34,002 nt of DNA from Bacteroidales bacterium (GCA_023251395.1 JAHEYW010000006.1:1-34002); one strand, 5' to 3'; positions 1 through 8,507 are shown, counted from the first letter of the stretch. Numbers and translations: made by a program. The notes: generated from the sequence alone by a model not told the origin.

Positions 1-596
1 GAAAGGGACTTTTTCTTGCCAACAAATTCAACAATGAGGGTCATCCTGGCTGCATTTTCAAGTACTTCAATTTTATCAAATGCCTGGAGAAGATTTGATC
101 CGGTGGTCAGAACTCCATGATTTTCGAGCAACAGAATGTCAGATTGGGCAACAGATTCAGCGACCAGCTCTGCAAGTTTTTTTGAGCCCATGAGAGCATA
201 AGGGACAAAGGATGGTTCACTCAGTATAATAAGTGCTTCAGCTGTAAGCTTGATATCTATCTTGTTCTTCATTGCGGTGAACGCAGTGGTAAAGGTCGGA
301 TGTGCATGGACAATTGCCTTTACGTCTTTTTTTCTGTATACAGATAAGTGTACTTCTGATTCAATTGATGGCTTCAGATGAGGTGTAAGATTATCCCCAT
401 TCAGACTAAGGAGTCCAACTTCTTCACATTTCATGCTTCCCTTATCTGTTCCTGATGGTGTAAGTGCAATAATATCATCAGCTACCCTGAGGCTGATATT
501 TCCACCGGTAGTTGTCGTCAGTCCATGGCTGTACAGCCGGCGCATGAATCTGGCTACCTCTTTACGTTCAGTTTTATATTTCTTAGAATAATCCAT
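1..596 (-). CDS. Class II aldolase/adducin family protein (L-fuculose-phosphate aldolase-like), 3' end cut by window
   Basis: This gene is missing from the ORF track because it runs off the left edge; I translated it by hand into 198 codons from ATG at 596. Members of the family are zinc-dependent aldolases or epimerases acting on sugar phosphates. The N-terminus has the family pattern RRLYSHGL...TTGGNIS. E81 in the PSIESEVH segment matches the catalytic glutamate, H97 and H99 in HAHP and H160 in ENHG match the three zinc-ligand histidines. Family members are about 210-230 residues, so only a short tail is lost. A -7-like element sits 10 bases before the ATG, suggesting a nearly leaderless mRNA. 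The substrate cannot be told from this sequence; fuculose-1-phosphate, rhamnulose-1-phosphate or ribulose-5-phosphate are all possible. Confidence 0.88.
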   Translation of the reverse strand, partial: MDYSKKYKTERKEVARFMRRLYSHGLTTTTGGNISLRVADDIIALTPSGTDKGSMKCEEVGLLSLNGDNLTPHLKPSIESEVHLSVYRKKDVKAIVHAHPTFTTAFTAMKNKIDIKLTAEALIILSEPSFVPYALMGSKKLAELVAESVAQSDILLLENHGVLTTGSNLLQAFDKIEVLENAARMTLIVEFVGKKKSL

Positions 597-606
597 CTGA
601 ATGATC

Positions 607-614
607 CAAAGATA
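607..614 (-). promoter_or_regulatory. -7 promoter element TATCTTTG for the class II aldolase
   Basis: Read on the minus strand this is TATCTTTG, an exact match to the Bacteroidota primary sigma factor -7 consensus TAnnTTTG. It ends 10 bases before the aldolase ATG, so the transcript would have almost no 5' leader. No clear -33 TTTG was found. Confidence 0.6.
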
Positions 615-670
615 AAAATCTATTTTCTATCTGCTTTCGCTATTTATAAATTGTTTTACTATCACAGTAG

Positions 671-820
671 TTAATTCTACTTCGACAGATTAGAAAAATC
701 AACCTGTTTTTACCTTAATCCCTAAAGGGAACAGGTTGATTTTTCAGCTTGCTCCCTTTAGGGTCGGTACAAACAAGCTGAAAAATCAGATTAAAAAGCA
801 ATCTGTCAAAGTAGAGTTAA
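671..820. repeat. Nested palindromic element with alternative stems (foldback, about 150 bp)
   Basis: The outer arms 671-691 and 800-820 are inverted repeats of 21 bases with two mismatches. Inside, 694-708 pairs perfectly with 730-744 (stem AAAAATCAACCTGTT), enclosing TCCCTAAAGGGA at 719-730. A second stem pairs 738-751 with 774-787 (GATTTTTCAGCTTG). The two inner stems share bases 738-744, so they cannot both form completely. CCCTAAAGGG at 720-729 is also the exact reverse complement of CCCTTTAGGG at 754-763. No open reading frame of note lies inside. It may be a MITE or REP-type repeat, or an RNA structure upstream of the aminotransferase. The rest of the gap 597-987 is AT-rich and shows nothing else I can name. 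Confidence 0.7.
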
Positions 821-987
821 AATGAATATCTGAATGTTCATAACAAAAGTAGAACGGCAGATAAAAAGGTATAGTGTTATTTCGTTATTTTGTTATCTGA
901 TCTTTTAACTGAAGAAAAATTCTTCTGCTTAGATGTACCTGGAAATTGTTTAATGTCAAATTGCAGCCGGAACAAATAAAATAGTTA

Positions 988-1851
988 ATGATTATTGCGT
1001 ATATAAATGGCAGATTCCTGCCAAAACAAGAGATCACCATTAGTCCTGATGACCGAGGTTTTCTTTTTGCTGATGGTGTTTACGAAGTTATCAGATGGTA
1101 TGAAGGTTTCTTCTATGATATGGAAGGACATCTCACCAGATTGAAAAGGAGCCTCAGGGAGCTAAGGATTGACTGGAAGGAGACCGATTCATATCCATCA
1201 ATTGCCAGGGAGCTGATAAAAATGAACGGTTTTGAGGACAAGCCCGCGATGGTATATTTACAGGTAACAAGAGGGGCTGCCCCTAGAACACATTCTTTCC
1301 CCTCATCAGAAATAAGCCCGACAATATATGGATATGCCTTTGATTTTGTTCCTGACAGAAAGGGTATAGAATCAGGAATCAGGGTAATGTTGAAGGAGGA
1401 TATCAGATGGAGCAGATGCGATATAAAATCAATTGCCCTTCTGCCAAATACACTGAGCTTTCAGGAAGCTTATGAAAAAGGAATGAAAGAATGTCTGTTT
1501 GTCCGCAATGGGATAATAACCGAAGGGTCAAGATCCAATGCTTTCTTTGTCATCAATAAGATCCTTTTCACACATCCTGAATCTAATTTTGTCCTTTCAG
1601 GGGTTACAAGAAAAAATATACTCCGGATTGCCCAGGAATCAGGAATTCAGGTTAAAGAGGAGGCCGTCCCTGAATCTAGCCTGCCTGCGATTGATGAGGC
1701 ATTCATCTCAAATACATCAGCTGAAGTCACTCCGGTAATCGAAATCGGTGGAATGAAAGTAGGAGCCGGTGTTCCCGGTCCGGTAACTCGTCTTATTTAT
1801 GAAGGATTTGGGAGAGAAATTTCTAAATTGAAAATTTCAAGGACCCTCTGA
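988..1851 (+). CDS. dat: D-amino-acid aminotransferase (PLP class IV)
   Basis: This fold-type IV PLP enzyme would interconvert D-alanine and alpha-keto acids to give D-glutamate and other D-amino acids for peptidoglycan. The N-terminal segment DRGFLFADGVYEV (22-34) carries the family tyrosine (Y32). VTRGAAPRTH (93-102) resembles the D-alanine transaminase carboxylate-binding motif, with R95 and H102. K147 in the DIKS segment is the expected Schiff-base lysine and E179 in EGSRSN the pyridine-nitrogen partner. The length, 287 residues, is normal. It lies 85 bases upstream of lysS in the same direction, but lysS has its own promoter element. Branched-chain aminotransferase or aminodeoxychorismate lyase are alternatives; the VTRG..PR.H signature favours the D-amino-acid enzyme. 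Confidence 0.8.
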   Translation: MIIAYINGRFLPKQEITISPDDRGFLFADGVYEVIRWYEGFFYDMEGHLTRLKRSLRELRIDWKETDSYPSIARELIKMNGFEDKPAMVYLQVTRGAAPRTHSFPSSEISPTIYGYAFDFVPDRKGIESGIRVMLKEDIRWSRCDIKSIALLPNTLSFQEAYEKGMKECLFVRNGIITEGSRSNAFFVINKILFTHPESNFVLSGVTRKNILRIAQESGIQVKEEAVPESSLPAIDEAFISNTSAEVTPVIEIGGMKVGAGVPGPVTRLIYEGFGREISKLKISRTL

Positions 1852-1902
1852 GAAGATAAAGGATAAGCAAATTATTCAGTACATAAGACCCACTTATTTT
1901 TT

Positions 1903-1910
1903 TATATTTG
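1903..1910 (+). promoter_or_regulatory. -7 promoter element TATATTTG for lysS
   Basis: TATATTTG matches the Bacteroidota -7 consensus TAnnTTTG exactly and lies 26 bases before the lysS ATG, giving a predicted leader of about 20 bases. No clear -33 partner was seen. Confidence 0.6.
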
Positions 1911-1936
1911 CACAAATTTTTAAATGACCTTTTACT

Positions 1937-3658
1937 ATGAGTCTCAGCGAACAGGAACAGATACGACGACAGGCACTTGACGAATTAAGGAAGATTGGAA
2001 TAAACCCTTATCCGGCAGCCGAATTCACAACAAATGAATTTGCACAGGAAATTGTTGAAAAATTCGATCCTGAAAAGAATAATTTCCCGGATGTGACCCT
2101 GGCAGGAAGGATCATGAGCCGGCGTATAATGGGAAATGCTTCATTCGCCGAGATCATGGACTCTTCAGGCAGAATACAGATCTATCTGCGCCGCGATGAT
2201 ATCTGTCCGGGTGAAGACAAGACAATGTACAACACAGTCTTCAAGCACCTGTTGGATATAGGTGATATTGTCGGAGTAAAAGGTTTTGTTTTCAAAACCC
2301 AGATGGGAGAAACAACCATTCATGTAAAGGAATTAACACTTCTCAGTAAATCGATCCGGCCACTTCCAGTCGTTAAGGAGAAAGATGGTATTCTTTTCGA
2401 CGCAGTCACGGATCCTGAAATGAGATACCGGCAGAGATATGTTGACCTGATTGTAAATCCTCATGTCCGGGATATATTCCGGAAACGGACACAGATAATC
2501 CAGTCGATGAGGGAGTTGTTTAACTCAAAAGGATATCTCGAAGTTGAAACACCAATCCTTCAACCTATCCCTGGCGGAGCAACAGCAAGGCCTTTTATAA
2601 CTCACCATAACGCGCTTGATATACCTTTGTATCTGCGCATTGCAAATGAACTTTATCTCAAACGTCTGATTGTCGGCGGATTTGAAGGAGTATATGAATT
2701 TGCAAAGGATTTCCGTAATGAAGGAATGGACAGGACCCATAACCCTGAGTTCACCGTGATGGAGATCTATATATCGTATAAGGATTATAACTGGATGATG
2801 AGCTTTACTGAAGAAATAATCAGGAAAGCCGCAGTAGACCTCCATGGCTCAACAGTAGTCACTTATGGGGATAAAACTATCGATCTTACTCCTCCATATA
2901 AAAGGATTAGCATGCTTGATTCAATTAAGGAGAATACAGGTATTGACATTACGGGGATGAGTGAAGATGACCTCAGAAATGTTTGTGACAAACTGGCCGT
3001 TGCGCATGATAAAACGATGGGAAAAGGCAAGCTAATCGACGCTATTTTCAGTGAAAAATGTGAACATAGCCTTGTACAGCCAACTTTCATAATTGATTAT
3101 CCTGCAGAAACGTCGCCTCTGACAAAGATGCACAGGAGCAAACCCGGATTGACCGAAAGATTTGAGCTCTTCATCAATTGCAAAGAAATTGCCAACGCAT
3201 ATTCGGAGCTTAATGATCCGGTAGACCAGATGGAAAGGTTCCAGGACCAGCTTAAGCTATCTGAGAAAGGAGATGATGAAGCTATGTTCATTGACCTTGA
3301 TTTCGTCCGCGCGCTCGAATATGGAATGCCTCCGACATCAGGGATGGGAATGGGTATTGACAGGCTCACAATGCTTCTTACCAATCAATCATCAATTCAG
3401 GATGTTTTGCTATTCCCTCAGATGAAACCCGAGAAGAAATCATCTGCTGACGGGGATGAGAAATTCAATGCAGCAGGGATTCCGGCTGAATGGATCGATC
3501 CGCTTAGAAAGCTGGGGTATACAACTATCAGTAAACTCAGGGAAGTTGAGAAACACACCAAACTTCATCAGGATCTTTGCGGATTTAACAAGAAAAATAA
3601 ACTGGGTCTACAGAATCCGACACAGGATGAAGTGAAGGCCTGGCTTGAGAATAAATAG
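1937..3658 (+). CDS. lysS: Lysyl-tRNA synthetase, class II
   Basis: It charges tRNA-Lys with lysine in the cytoplasm. An OB-fold anticodon-binding domain spans about residues 54-136. The catalytic core shows motif 1 around 186-209, motif 2 as [18 protein letters not shown] (259-276) and motif 3 as [13 protein letters not shown] (469-481). The length of 573 exceeds the roughly 505 residues of E. coli LysS. The excess is a C-terminal tail of about 70 residues (from about 500) that looks like a small helical domain and that I know from Bacteroidota LysRS proteins. Translation starts at ATG 1937, about 26 bases from the promoter element, and a strong hairpin terminator follows the stop. The tail's role is not evident from sequence. 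Confidence 0.97.
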   Translation: MSLSEQEQIRRQALDELRKIGINPYPAAEFTTNEFAQEIVEKFDPEKNNFPDVTLAGRIMSRRIMGNASFAEIMDSSGRIQIYLRRDDICPGEDKTMYNTVFKHLLDIGDIVGVKGFVFKTQMGETTIHVKELTLLSKSIRPLPVVKEKDGILFDAVTDPEMRYRQRYVDLIVNPHVRDIFRKRTQIIQSMRELFNSKGYLEVETPILQPIPGGATARPFITHHNALDIPLYLRIANELYLKRLIVGGFEGVYEFAKDFRNEGMDRTHNPEFTVMEIYISYKDYNWMMSFTEEIIRKAAVDLHGSTVVTYGDKTIDLTPPYKRISMLDSIKENTGIDITGMSEDDLRNVCDKLAVAHDKTMGKGKLIDAIFSEKCEHSLVQPTFIIDYPAETSPLTKMHRSKPGLTERFELFINCKEIANAYSELNDPVDQMERFQDQLKLSEKGDDEAMFIDLDFVRALEYGMPPTSGMGMGIDRLTMLLTNQSSIQDVLLFPQMKPEKKSSADGDEKFNAAGIPAEWIDPLRKLGYTTISKLREVEKHTKLHQDLCGFNKKNKLGLQNPTQDEVKAWLENK

Positions 3659-3670
3659 GGGGATAAAAAA

Positions 3671-3704
3671 AAAGGGGCTTATTACGGCCCCTTTCCCTTT
3701 TTAA
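3671..3704. terminator. Rho-independent terminator between lysS and the convergent small gene
   Basis: AAAGGGGC (3671-3678) pairs perfectly with GCCCCTTT (3687-3694) around an 8-base loop, followed by a T-rich run. A-rich sequence lies on the other side, so it can serve lysS on the plus strand and the convergent gene on the minus strand. Confidence 0.85.
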
Positions 3705-3744
3705 TTTAAACCTAAAACCAAACTATATTTATGTTGAAAGATGC

Positions 3745-4230
3745 TTAGTTTGAAGCGGTAAGATTCTCTACATTATTAAGCAGCATAGGAAAGAAAGCAG
3801 CTATGAGTCTGGTATTATCCCGCCTCCAGCCTTCTCCTGTAGTTAAGGCTTTCTGATGAAAATATTCTGCTCTGTTCAGGGCAGACTGAGAGGTTTTATA
3901 ACCCTCTCCTTCAAGACTGTTATCGAGTAAATTTACTCCAAAATAGTCCTTGTTGGCAACATACTTGACACTAAGAACATCAGAAATTACATAGTATATT
4001 TTCTGTTTCTTGTCCATGTCGACTGCAATCCTGACCTCCAGGTTTGAGTTTTCATAAGTAATGACGTATGGCAGGTGCTGTTTACCATTGATGGTCATAT
4101 ACTTATCATCAATTTCAACTTTATAGTTTCCCAGTGCAGAATATGTTTTCCCATCTGCAACAAATTTCCTCGCGTAGGAGGCCAGGCTTACAGCCAGTAT
4201 TAAACAGGCTACTAATAAAATTCTTTTCAT
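3745..4230 (-). CDS. Small secreted protein of unknown function
   Basis: I do not recognise a family. The 161-residue product begins MKRILLVACLILAVSLASYA, a typical Sec signal peptide with a likely cleavage around residue 20 and no lipobox cysteine, so the mature part of about 140 residues should be periplasmic or secreted. The mature sequence is mixed charged/aromatic with short alternating strands (KVEIDDKYMTING, YVITYENSNLEVRIAVD), suggesting a beta-rich fold in the first half and a helical second half. It converges on lysS across a shared terminator and stands alone on its strand. No convincing promoter element was found upstream. It looks like a real gene because of the signal peptide, normal composition and conserved-looking start. 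Confidence 0.75.
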   Translation of the reverse strand: MKRILLVACLILAVSLASYARKFVADGKTYSALGNYKVEIDDKYMTINGKQHLPYVITYENSNLEVRIAVDMDKKQKIYYVISDVLSVKYVANKDYFGVNLLDNSLEGEGYKTSQSALNRAEYFHQKALTTGEGWRRDNTRLIAAFFPMLLNNVENLTASN

Positions 4231-4476
4231 GGCTAATTGTGTTTACATTAATAATTAATTACTTGTCCAAAAAATTCTTTAAGGTCTTTTATTTCGTTCT
4301 TTACTGTCCTTTTCGATATAAAGACCGGATAGAAAGTAATTATGCTGCAAATTTTTTGTTAATGTTGTGTTAATTCAACGTATAGCATTGATTATCTGAT
4401 ACTTATAAGACCGTCTTTTTTTCTCTTAAATTATTGAAGAAGTTAAAATTCTAAATGTATACCCCCTGGTCGAATG

Positions 4477-4663
4477 AACACCTCACCCTATCCCGATAGC
4501 TATCGGGACCCTCTCCTTAAGGAGAGGGACTTAAAATCATGAATATCATAGCTTTACACCCCCTTCTCTTGAAAGAGAAGGGGGGCGGGGGGATGAGGTG
4601 ATAATTTCAGGAGAAGAGCCTGTCCCGACCGAAGCGTCGGGACAGGCTGGGGGATGAGGTGTT
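4477..4663. repeat. Cluster of REP-like palindromes bounded by short inverted repeats
   Basis: Four palindromes follow one another: TCCCGATAGCTATCGGGA (4491-4508, perfect), CCCTCTCCTTAAGGAGAGGG (4509-4528, perfect), a 12-bp stem CCCCCTTCTCTT/AAGAGAAGGGGG (4559-4570/4573-4584), and an 11-bp stem CCTGTCCCGAC/GTCGGGACAGG (4619-4629/4636-4646). The cluster is bounded by AACACCTCA (4477-4485) and TGAGGTGTT (4655-4663), exact inverted copies. GGGGATGAGGTG occurs twice in direct orientation (4589-4600 and 4650-4661). There is no coding capacity, so it looks like dispersed intergenic repeats accumulated in one gap. The rest of 4231-4828 is AT-rich with no feature I can support. Confidence 0.8.
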
Positions 4664-4828
4664 AAAATCAGGATAAAGTAATGCGGGATGCGTAAAAACC
4701 TATATAACGGAACTGAATTTACTTTTCTTCACACCGGATCTCAAGTGAAAAAAACATGAGAACATATAATATAAAAGGTATTTCTTCTAAATTTAAGTTC
4801 TGAAAGTAATTTTAAACAGATCATAAAA

Positions 4829-5449
4829 ATGCTCCATCTCTTAAAACATCCGCTTCTGACACATAAGCTTACTAACCTTCGCAGAAAAGATACTGATACC
4901 AAAGAATTCCGTGAAACTCTTGCAGAGATAGCCGGGCTTATGGCATATGAGATTACGCGAGACCTTCCGTTGAAGAAGATAACAATCGAAACACCCCTGG
5001 GCAGTTGTCATACCCACGAGCTTGCCATGGATGTGGTTCTGGTCCCGGTTTTACGTGCCGGACTCGGTATGGTCGGTGGTATTTCGAGTCTTATTCCATC
5101 AGCCAGAATAGGACATATCGGAATGTACAGGGATCATGAAACGCTGCAACCCATGACATACTATTCAAAATTTCCTGATAATCTCGGGGATGCAATGGTT
5201 ATGGTTCTCGACCCGATGCTGGCAACCGGAGGCAGCTCAACCGCTGCAATTAAGATAATTAAAGATCAGGGTGCAAAAAGCATTAAGCTGGTGTGTATCG
5301 TTGGAGCCCCTGAAGGAATTAAACGTATCGAAAAGGATCATCCCGATGTTCAGATTTATCTTGCAGGCCTTGATGAATCCCTGAATGATAAAGGCTATAT
5401 TGTTCCGGGTCTCGGGGATGCCGGTGACAGGATATTCGGTACGAAGTAG
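4829..5449 (+). CDS. upp: Uracil phosphoribosyltransferase
   Basis: This pyrimidine salvage enzyme converts uracil and PRPP to UMP and pyrophosphate in the cytoplasm. The PRPP-binding loop reads VMVLDPMLATGGSS (124-137), and the C-terminal GLGDAGDRIFGT matches the uracil-binding region of the family. The 206-residue length is standard (about 208). It stands about 370 bases after the small secreted gene on the opposite strand, with the palindrome cluster in between, and 112 bases before the ABC ATPase, so it may be transcribed alone. No exact promoter element was found in its upstream AT-rich stretch. The assignment is secure; only the regulation is unclear. Confidence 0.97.
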   Translation: MLHLLKHPLLTHKLTNLRRKDTDTKEFRETLAEIAGLMAYEITRDLPLKKITIETPLGSCHTHELAMDVVLVPVLRAGLGMVGGISSLIPSARIGHIGMYRDHETLQPMTYYSKFPDNLGDAMVMVLDPMLATGGSSTAAIKIIKDQGAKSIKLVCIVGAPEGIKRIEKDHPDVQIYLAGLDESLNDKGYIVPGLGDAGDRIFGTK

Positions 5450-5561
5450 TGTCAGTGAGTCGTGCAGTCGTGCAGTCTTAAGGTCTTGTAGCCTAAAGGT
5501 CTAAATTATAAACCTCAGGTTTGCCAAAACAATTACTAACTTTCGCATGTTAAACTGATAT

Positions 5562-6497
5562 ATGGCGAACCAATTCGTTATTGAAGCTAAAAACGTCTGG
5601 AAATCCTTCAAGACCGTGCAGGCTGTAAAAGGTGTTGACATAAAAATTCCTGAGGGGCAGTTTGTTGCACTTCTTGGGCCGAATGGTGCAGGAAAAACGA
5701 CGTTTGTGGAGATGATTGAAGGTATCCAAAAACCAGACTGTGGGGAGATAACAATTATGGGGAAGACCTGGAAAGGAAATGAGGATGAACTTCACCGCTT
5801 TCTTGGAATCTCACTTCAGGAAACTTTATTTATCGACAAGTTAAACGTATTTGAAACACTTGATCTTTTTGCATCTTTCTTCGACCTTGGAAAGCAAAAG
5901 GTTAATGAGATAATTGAAATTGTCGGGCTGGAGGAAAAGAGAAAATCATATGTGGTTAACCTTTCTGGCGGACAGCGTCAGAGACTGGCCCTTGGTGTAT
6001 CGCTGATAAATGATCCAAAGATCCTTCTTCTTGACGAGCCGACAACAGGCCTTGATCCAAATGCAAGAAGGGAAATATGGGAAATACTTCAGCGGCTTAA
6101 AGATAAAGCCGGTACTTCAATGATCCTTACAACTCACTATATGGAGGAGGCAGAAAATCTTTGCGACTATATCATTATTTTGGATAATGGAAAGATTCTG
6201 AAAGAAGGTACTCTCAGTCAGCTGCTCGATGAAGACACAAACCAGAAGGTCATTGAATTTACCACAGAGAAAGGAGTTTTACCGGAGGATGCTCATGGGC
6301 CCGACCTTCCCTTTTCAATCCGTCGTGAACCAACAGGAAATAAGGGTTATGTTACACTGACAAATTTTGAATCTGATCTCCCTGTATTCATGTCCTATCT
6401 TAAATCGAGGAACATTAGTCTGCGAAATATGGAATGCAGAAGAAAAACACTTGATGATCTTTTTGTTTCACTTACAGGGAGGAAGATTGATGAATAG
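5562..6497 (+). CDS. ABC-2 type transporter, ATP-binding protein
   Basis: This is the nucleotide-binding subunit of an exporter. It shows Walker A GPNGAGKT (39-46), signature LSGGQ (134-138), Walker B ILLLDEP (154-160) with D-loop GLD, and the switch histidine H192. After the ATPase domain (about 1-225) follows an 85-residue C-terminal extension like the accessory domain of drug- and antibiotic-export ATPases. Its last 8 bases overlap the start of the permease gene, so the two are translationally coupled and should form one complex. Just upstream is TAACTTTC (5537-5544), one base off the -7 consensus. The substrate is unknown. Confidence 0.93.
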   Translation: MANQFVIEAKNVWKSFKTVQAVKGVDIKIPEGQFVALLGPNGAGKTTFVEMIEGIQKPDCGEITIMGKTWKGNEDELHRFLGISLQETLFIDKLNVFETLDLFASFFDLGKQKVNEIIEIVGLEEKRKSYVVNLSGGQRQRLALGVSLINDPKILLLDEPTTGLDPNARREIWEILQRLKDKAGTSMILTTHYMEEAENLCDYIIILDNGKILKEGTLSQLLDEDTNQKVIEFTTEKGVLPEDAHGPDLPFSIRREPTGNKGYVTLTNFESDLPVFMSYLKSRNISLRNMECRRKTLDDLFVSLTGRKIDE

Positions 6498-7632
6498 GAT
6501 CGTCAGGTTTAACCAGCTTTGGCGGCTAACAATAGCACTGCTTCTGGAAATAATCAGGGAACCAGGTGTTCTTTTCTGGGGAATTCTTTTTCCAATTCTC
6601 ATGTCGCTCGGCCTTGGTATTGCTTTCACTAAAAAAACCGATGTCATTAGAAAAGTAGCCGTTGTGGAACAAAACGAAAGTCAGGTTACTAAAAGGGATA
6701 CAGGAGCTATCTACAAATTTCTGAATTCAAGATGCGAACTGAACACATCCGGGAAGGCTGATTCTTACAATTGGAAATATACCATTAAAGACGAGAAGCT
6801 GGGAAATTCGATTTTCCTTTTTTACAAAATGGAACAGGAAGAAGCGATGAAACTGCTCAAACGTGGAACTGTTAACGTGCTTTTAATCAATAAGAATGGT
6901 GCGACAGAATATCATTTTGATCCTATGAATCCTGATGCGCAGCTGACATATCTTAAACTCAGCGGTATTTTAGGTACCGGAATGACAAGTGATGTGAAAG
7001 GCAGTGGTGAAATCAGACCATTGACTGTAACCGGGACGCGCTATATAGATTTCCTTGTACCCGGACTGATCACCATGGGTGTAATGATGTCATCAATGTG
7101 GGGAATAAGCTATGGCATCATTGAAAAAAGATCAAAGAAACTCCTCAGAAGGCTGGTAGCGACCCCAATGAAGAAATCTCATTTTCTCATTGCCCTGATA
7201 ACTGTGAGATTATTAATGAACTTCATTGAATCACTGGTTTTGTTCCTGTTTGCGCTTATCGCATTTAAGCTTAAGATACAGGGTGATATATCTTCACTTA
7301 TTGTAATGTTTCTTGCAGGAAACATTGCCTTTGCAGGTATTGCAGTTTTTGTATCATCACATACATCAAATACTGAGGTAGGAAATGGACTGATAAATTT
7401 CGTTGTTTTTCCGATGACTGTCCTCTCAGGGATCTTCTTCAGCTATCAGAATTTTCCGGACTGGAGCCTTCCCGTTATCAGGAACCTGCCCCTGACGATG
7501 ATGACTGATGGAATCAGGAGTATATTTAATGAAGGGGCAGGATATGCCGAGGTTGCCTTCCCAATTGTTATCCTGACATTTACCGGTATAGTCTTCTTCT
7601 TTGCAGGATTAAAAATATTCAAATGGCACTGA
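6490..7632 (+). CDS. ABC-2 type transporter, permease protein
   Basis: The ORF track begins this frame at 6367, inside the ATPase gene. The likely start is ATG at 6490 (MNRIVRF), overlapping the ATPase stop by 8 bases and giving 380 residues, a normal size. One membrane segment lies near the N-terminus (GVLFWGILFPILMSLGLGIAF). A soluble region of about 140-150 residues follows, then five further hydrophobic segments ending in the C-terminal ILTFTGIVFFFAGL. That arrangement is typical of ABC-2 permeases with a large extracytoplasmic loop. It pairs with the preceding ATPase as an exporter of unknown substrate. The downstream GIN-domain lipoprotein, 81 bases away, may be in the same transcript. 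Confidence 0.9.
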   Translation: MNRIVRFNQLWRLTIALLLEIIREPGVLFWGILFPILMSLGLGIAFTKKTDVIRKVAVVEQNESQVTKRDTGAIYKFLNSRCELNTSGKADSYNWKYTIKDEKLGNSIFLFYKMEQEEAMKLLKRGTVNVLLINKNGATEYHFDPMNPDAQLTYLKLSGILGTGMTSDVKGSGEIRPLTVTGTRYIDFLVPGLITMGVMMSSMWGISYGIIEKRSKKLLRRLVATPMKKSHFLIALITVRLLMNFIESLVLFLFALIAFKLKIQGDISSLIVMFLAGNIAFAGIAVFVSSHTSNTEVGNGLINFVVFPMTVLSGIFFSYQNFPDWSLPVIRNLPLTMMTDGIRSIFNEGAGYAEVAFPIVILTFTGIVFFFAGLKIFKWH

Positions 7633-7713
7633 CACTGAAAATATTCTTTATAATTAATGCAGCATCCTGATTTTCTATGAGTCTTTAGATCAAACCAATA
7701 AATTAGGAAGCAA

Positions 7714-8436
7714 ATGAAAAGCCTGAAAATTTTTCTGATCATATTAGTCAGTTTAACCCTTATTGCATCATGTATCAATGGCCAGATCCACAAGACAGTA
7801 AGGGGCAATGGCGATGTTGTAAAGAAAGAAAGAAATGTTGAATCGTTCGACGGAATAAAAGTAAGTTCCGGTGTAAGCGTTTACCTTCGTCAGGGGGACA
7901 AAGAATCGGTTACAGTTGAAGCTGACGAAAATCTTCATGAATATATAATTTCAGAAGTAAAAGGAGGTGTGTTACATGTCTATTCAGATGCCATTATCCG
8001 CAATGCTGAAAGGGAAAGGGTATATGTCACAATGAAAGAAATACATTCCCTGAAAACAAGCAGTGCCGGCGATATTATCGGCGAAGCACCTCTTAAATGT
8101 GAGGATGTCGAAATTGGGGTAAGCAGCGCCGGTGATATTAAACTTGAGATTACTGCAAAAAATGTCGAAGTCGATATAAGCAGTTCAGGTAATGTCAGGT
8201 TGACCGGGGAAGCAGAAAAGCTTAATGCAAACCTGAGCAGTGCCGGGAACCTTGAAGCATATGATTTCAAAGTAAAAGAAGCTGACGTTTCTGTTTCAAG
8301 CGCGGGTGATGCAAAAGTATTTGCCTCTGAACGAATTCATGCACGCGCATCAAGTGCAGGTGATATAACATACAAAGGCGATCCGGAATATGTTGACGCA
8401 CACTCATCGAGTGCAGGAGGTATTCATAGAAGGTAA
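7714..8436 (+). CDS. Head-GIN domain (DUF2807) putative lipoprotein
   Basis: The signal peptide ends in the lipobox IASC with C20 as the lipidated residue, so the mature protein is expected at the outer membrane or periplasm. The rest is a DUF2807 region rich in short beta strands. Its hallmark is a repeated SSAG (or SSSG) turn at residues 116, 137, 157, 175, 195, 213 and 232, a period of about 18-21 residues that suggests stacked rungs of a beta helix. The family is abundant in Bacteroidota, often near transporters and sensory genes, but its biochemical role is unknown. The gene follows the ABC-2 pair in the same direction and is closed by a hairpin terminator. Confidence 0.88.
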   Translation: MKSLKIFLIILVSLTLIASCINGQIHKTVRGNGDVVKKERNVESFDGIKVSSGVSVYLRQGDKESVTVEADENLHEYIISEVKGGVLHVYSDAIIRNAERERVYVTMKEIHSLKTSSAGDIIGEAPLKCEDVEIGVSSAGDIKLEITAKNVEVDISSSGNVRLTGEAEKLNANLSSAGNLEAYDFKVKEADVSVSSAGDAKVFASERIHARASSAGDITYKGDPEYVDAHSSSAGGIHRR

Positions 8437-8472
8437 TATACCACATAATATATATCCCTTCATTATTACAGG

Positions 8473-8506
8473 AGGCTGTTCCAGAATACCGGAACGGCTT
8501 TTTTTT
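8473..8506 (+). terminator. Rho-independent terminator after the GIN-domain gene
   Basis: AGGCTGTTCC (8473-8482) pairs with GGAACGGCTT (8491-8500), allowing G-T pairs, around an 8-base loop. Eight T residues follow from 8499. It lies 36 bases after the stop codon and probably closes the ABC/GIN transcript. Confidence 0.8.
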
Positions 8507-8507
8507 G

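Noticed and set aside
597-987. tRNA or other known RNA gene in the first intergenic gap
   Set aside because: The foldback resembles a cloverleaf in outline, but there is no T-loop, anticodon arm or acceptor stem of the right size.
4477-4663. CRISPR-like array
   Set aside because: The repeated units are different palindromes with irregular spacing; there are no equal repeats with unique spacers and no cas genes.
5450-5480. Short tandem GTCGTGCA repeat after upp
   Set aside because: Only two units are present (TCGTGCAG twice), too few to call a functional repeat.
6367-6489. Longer N-terminus of the ABC-2 permease as given by the track
   Set aside because: The extra 41 residues are read out of frame from the ATPase gene; ATG 6490 overlaps the ATPase stop and gives a normal permease N-terminus.
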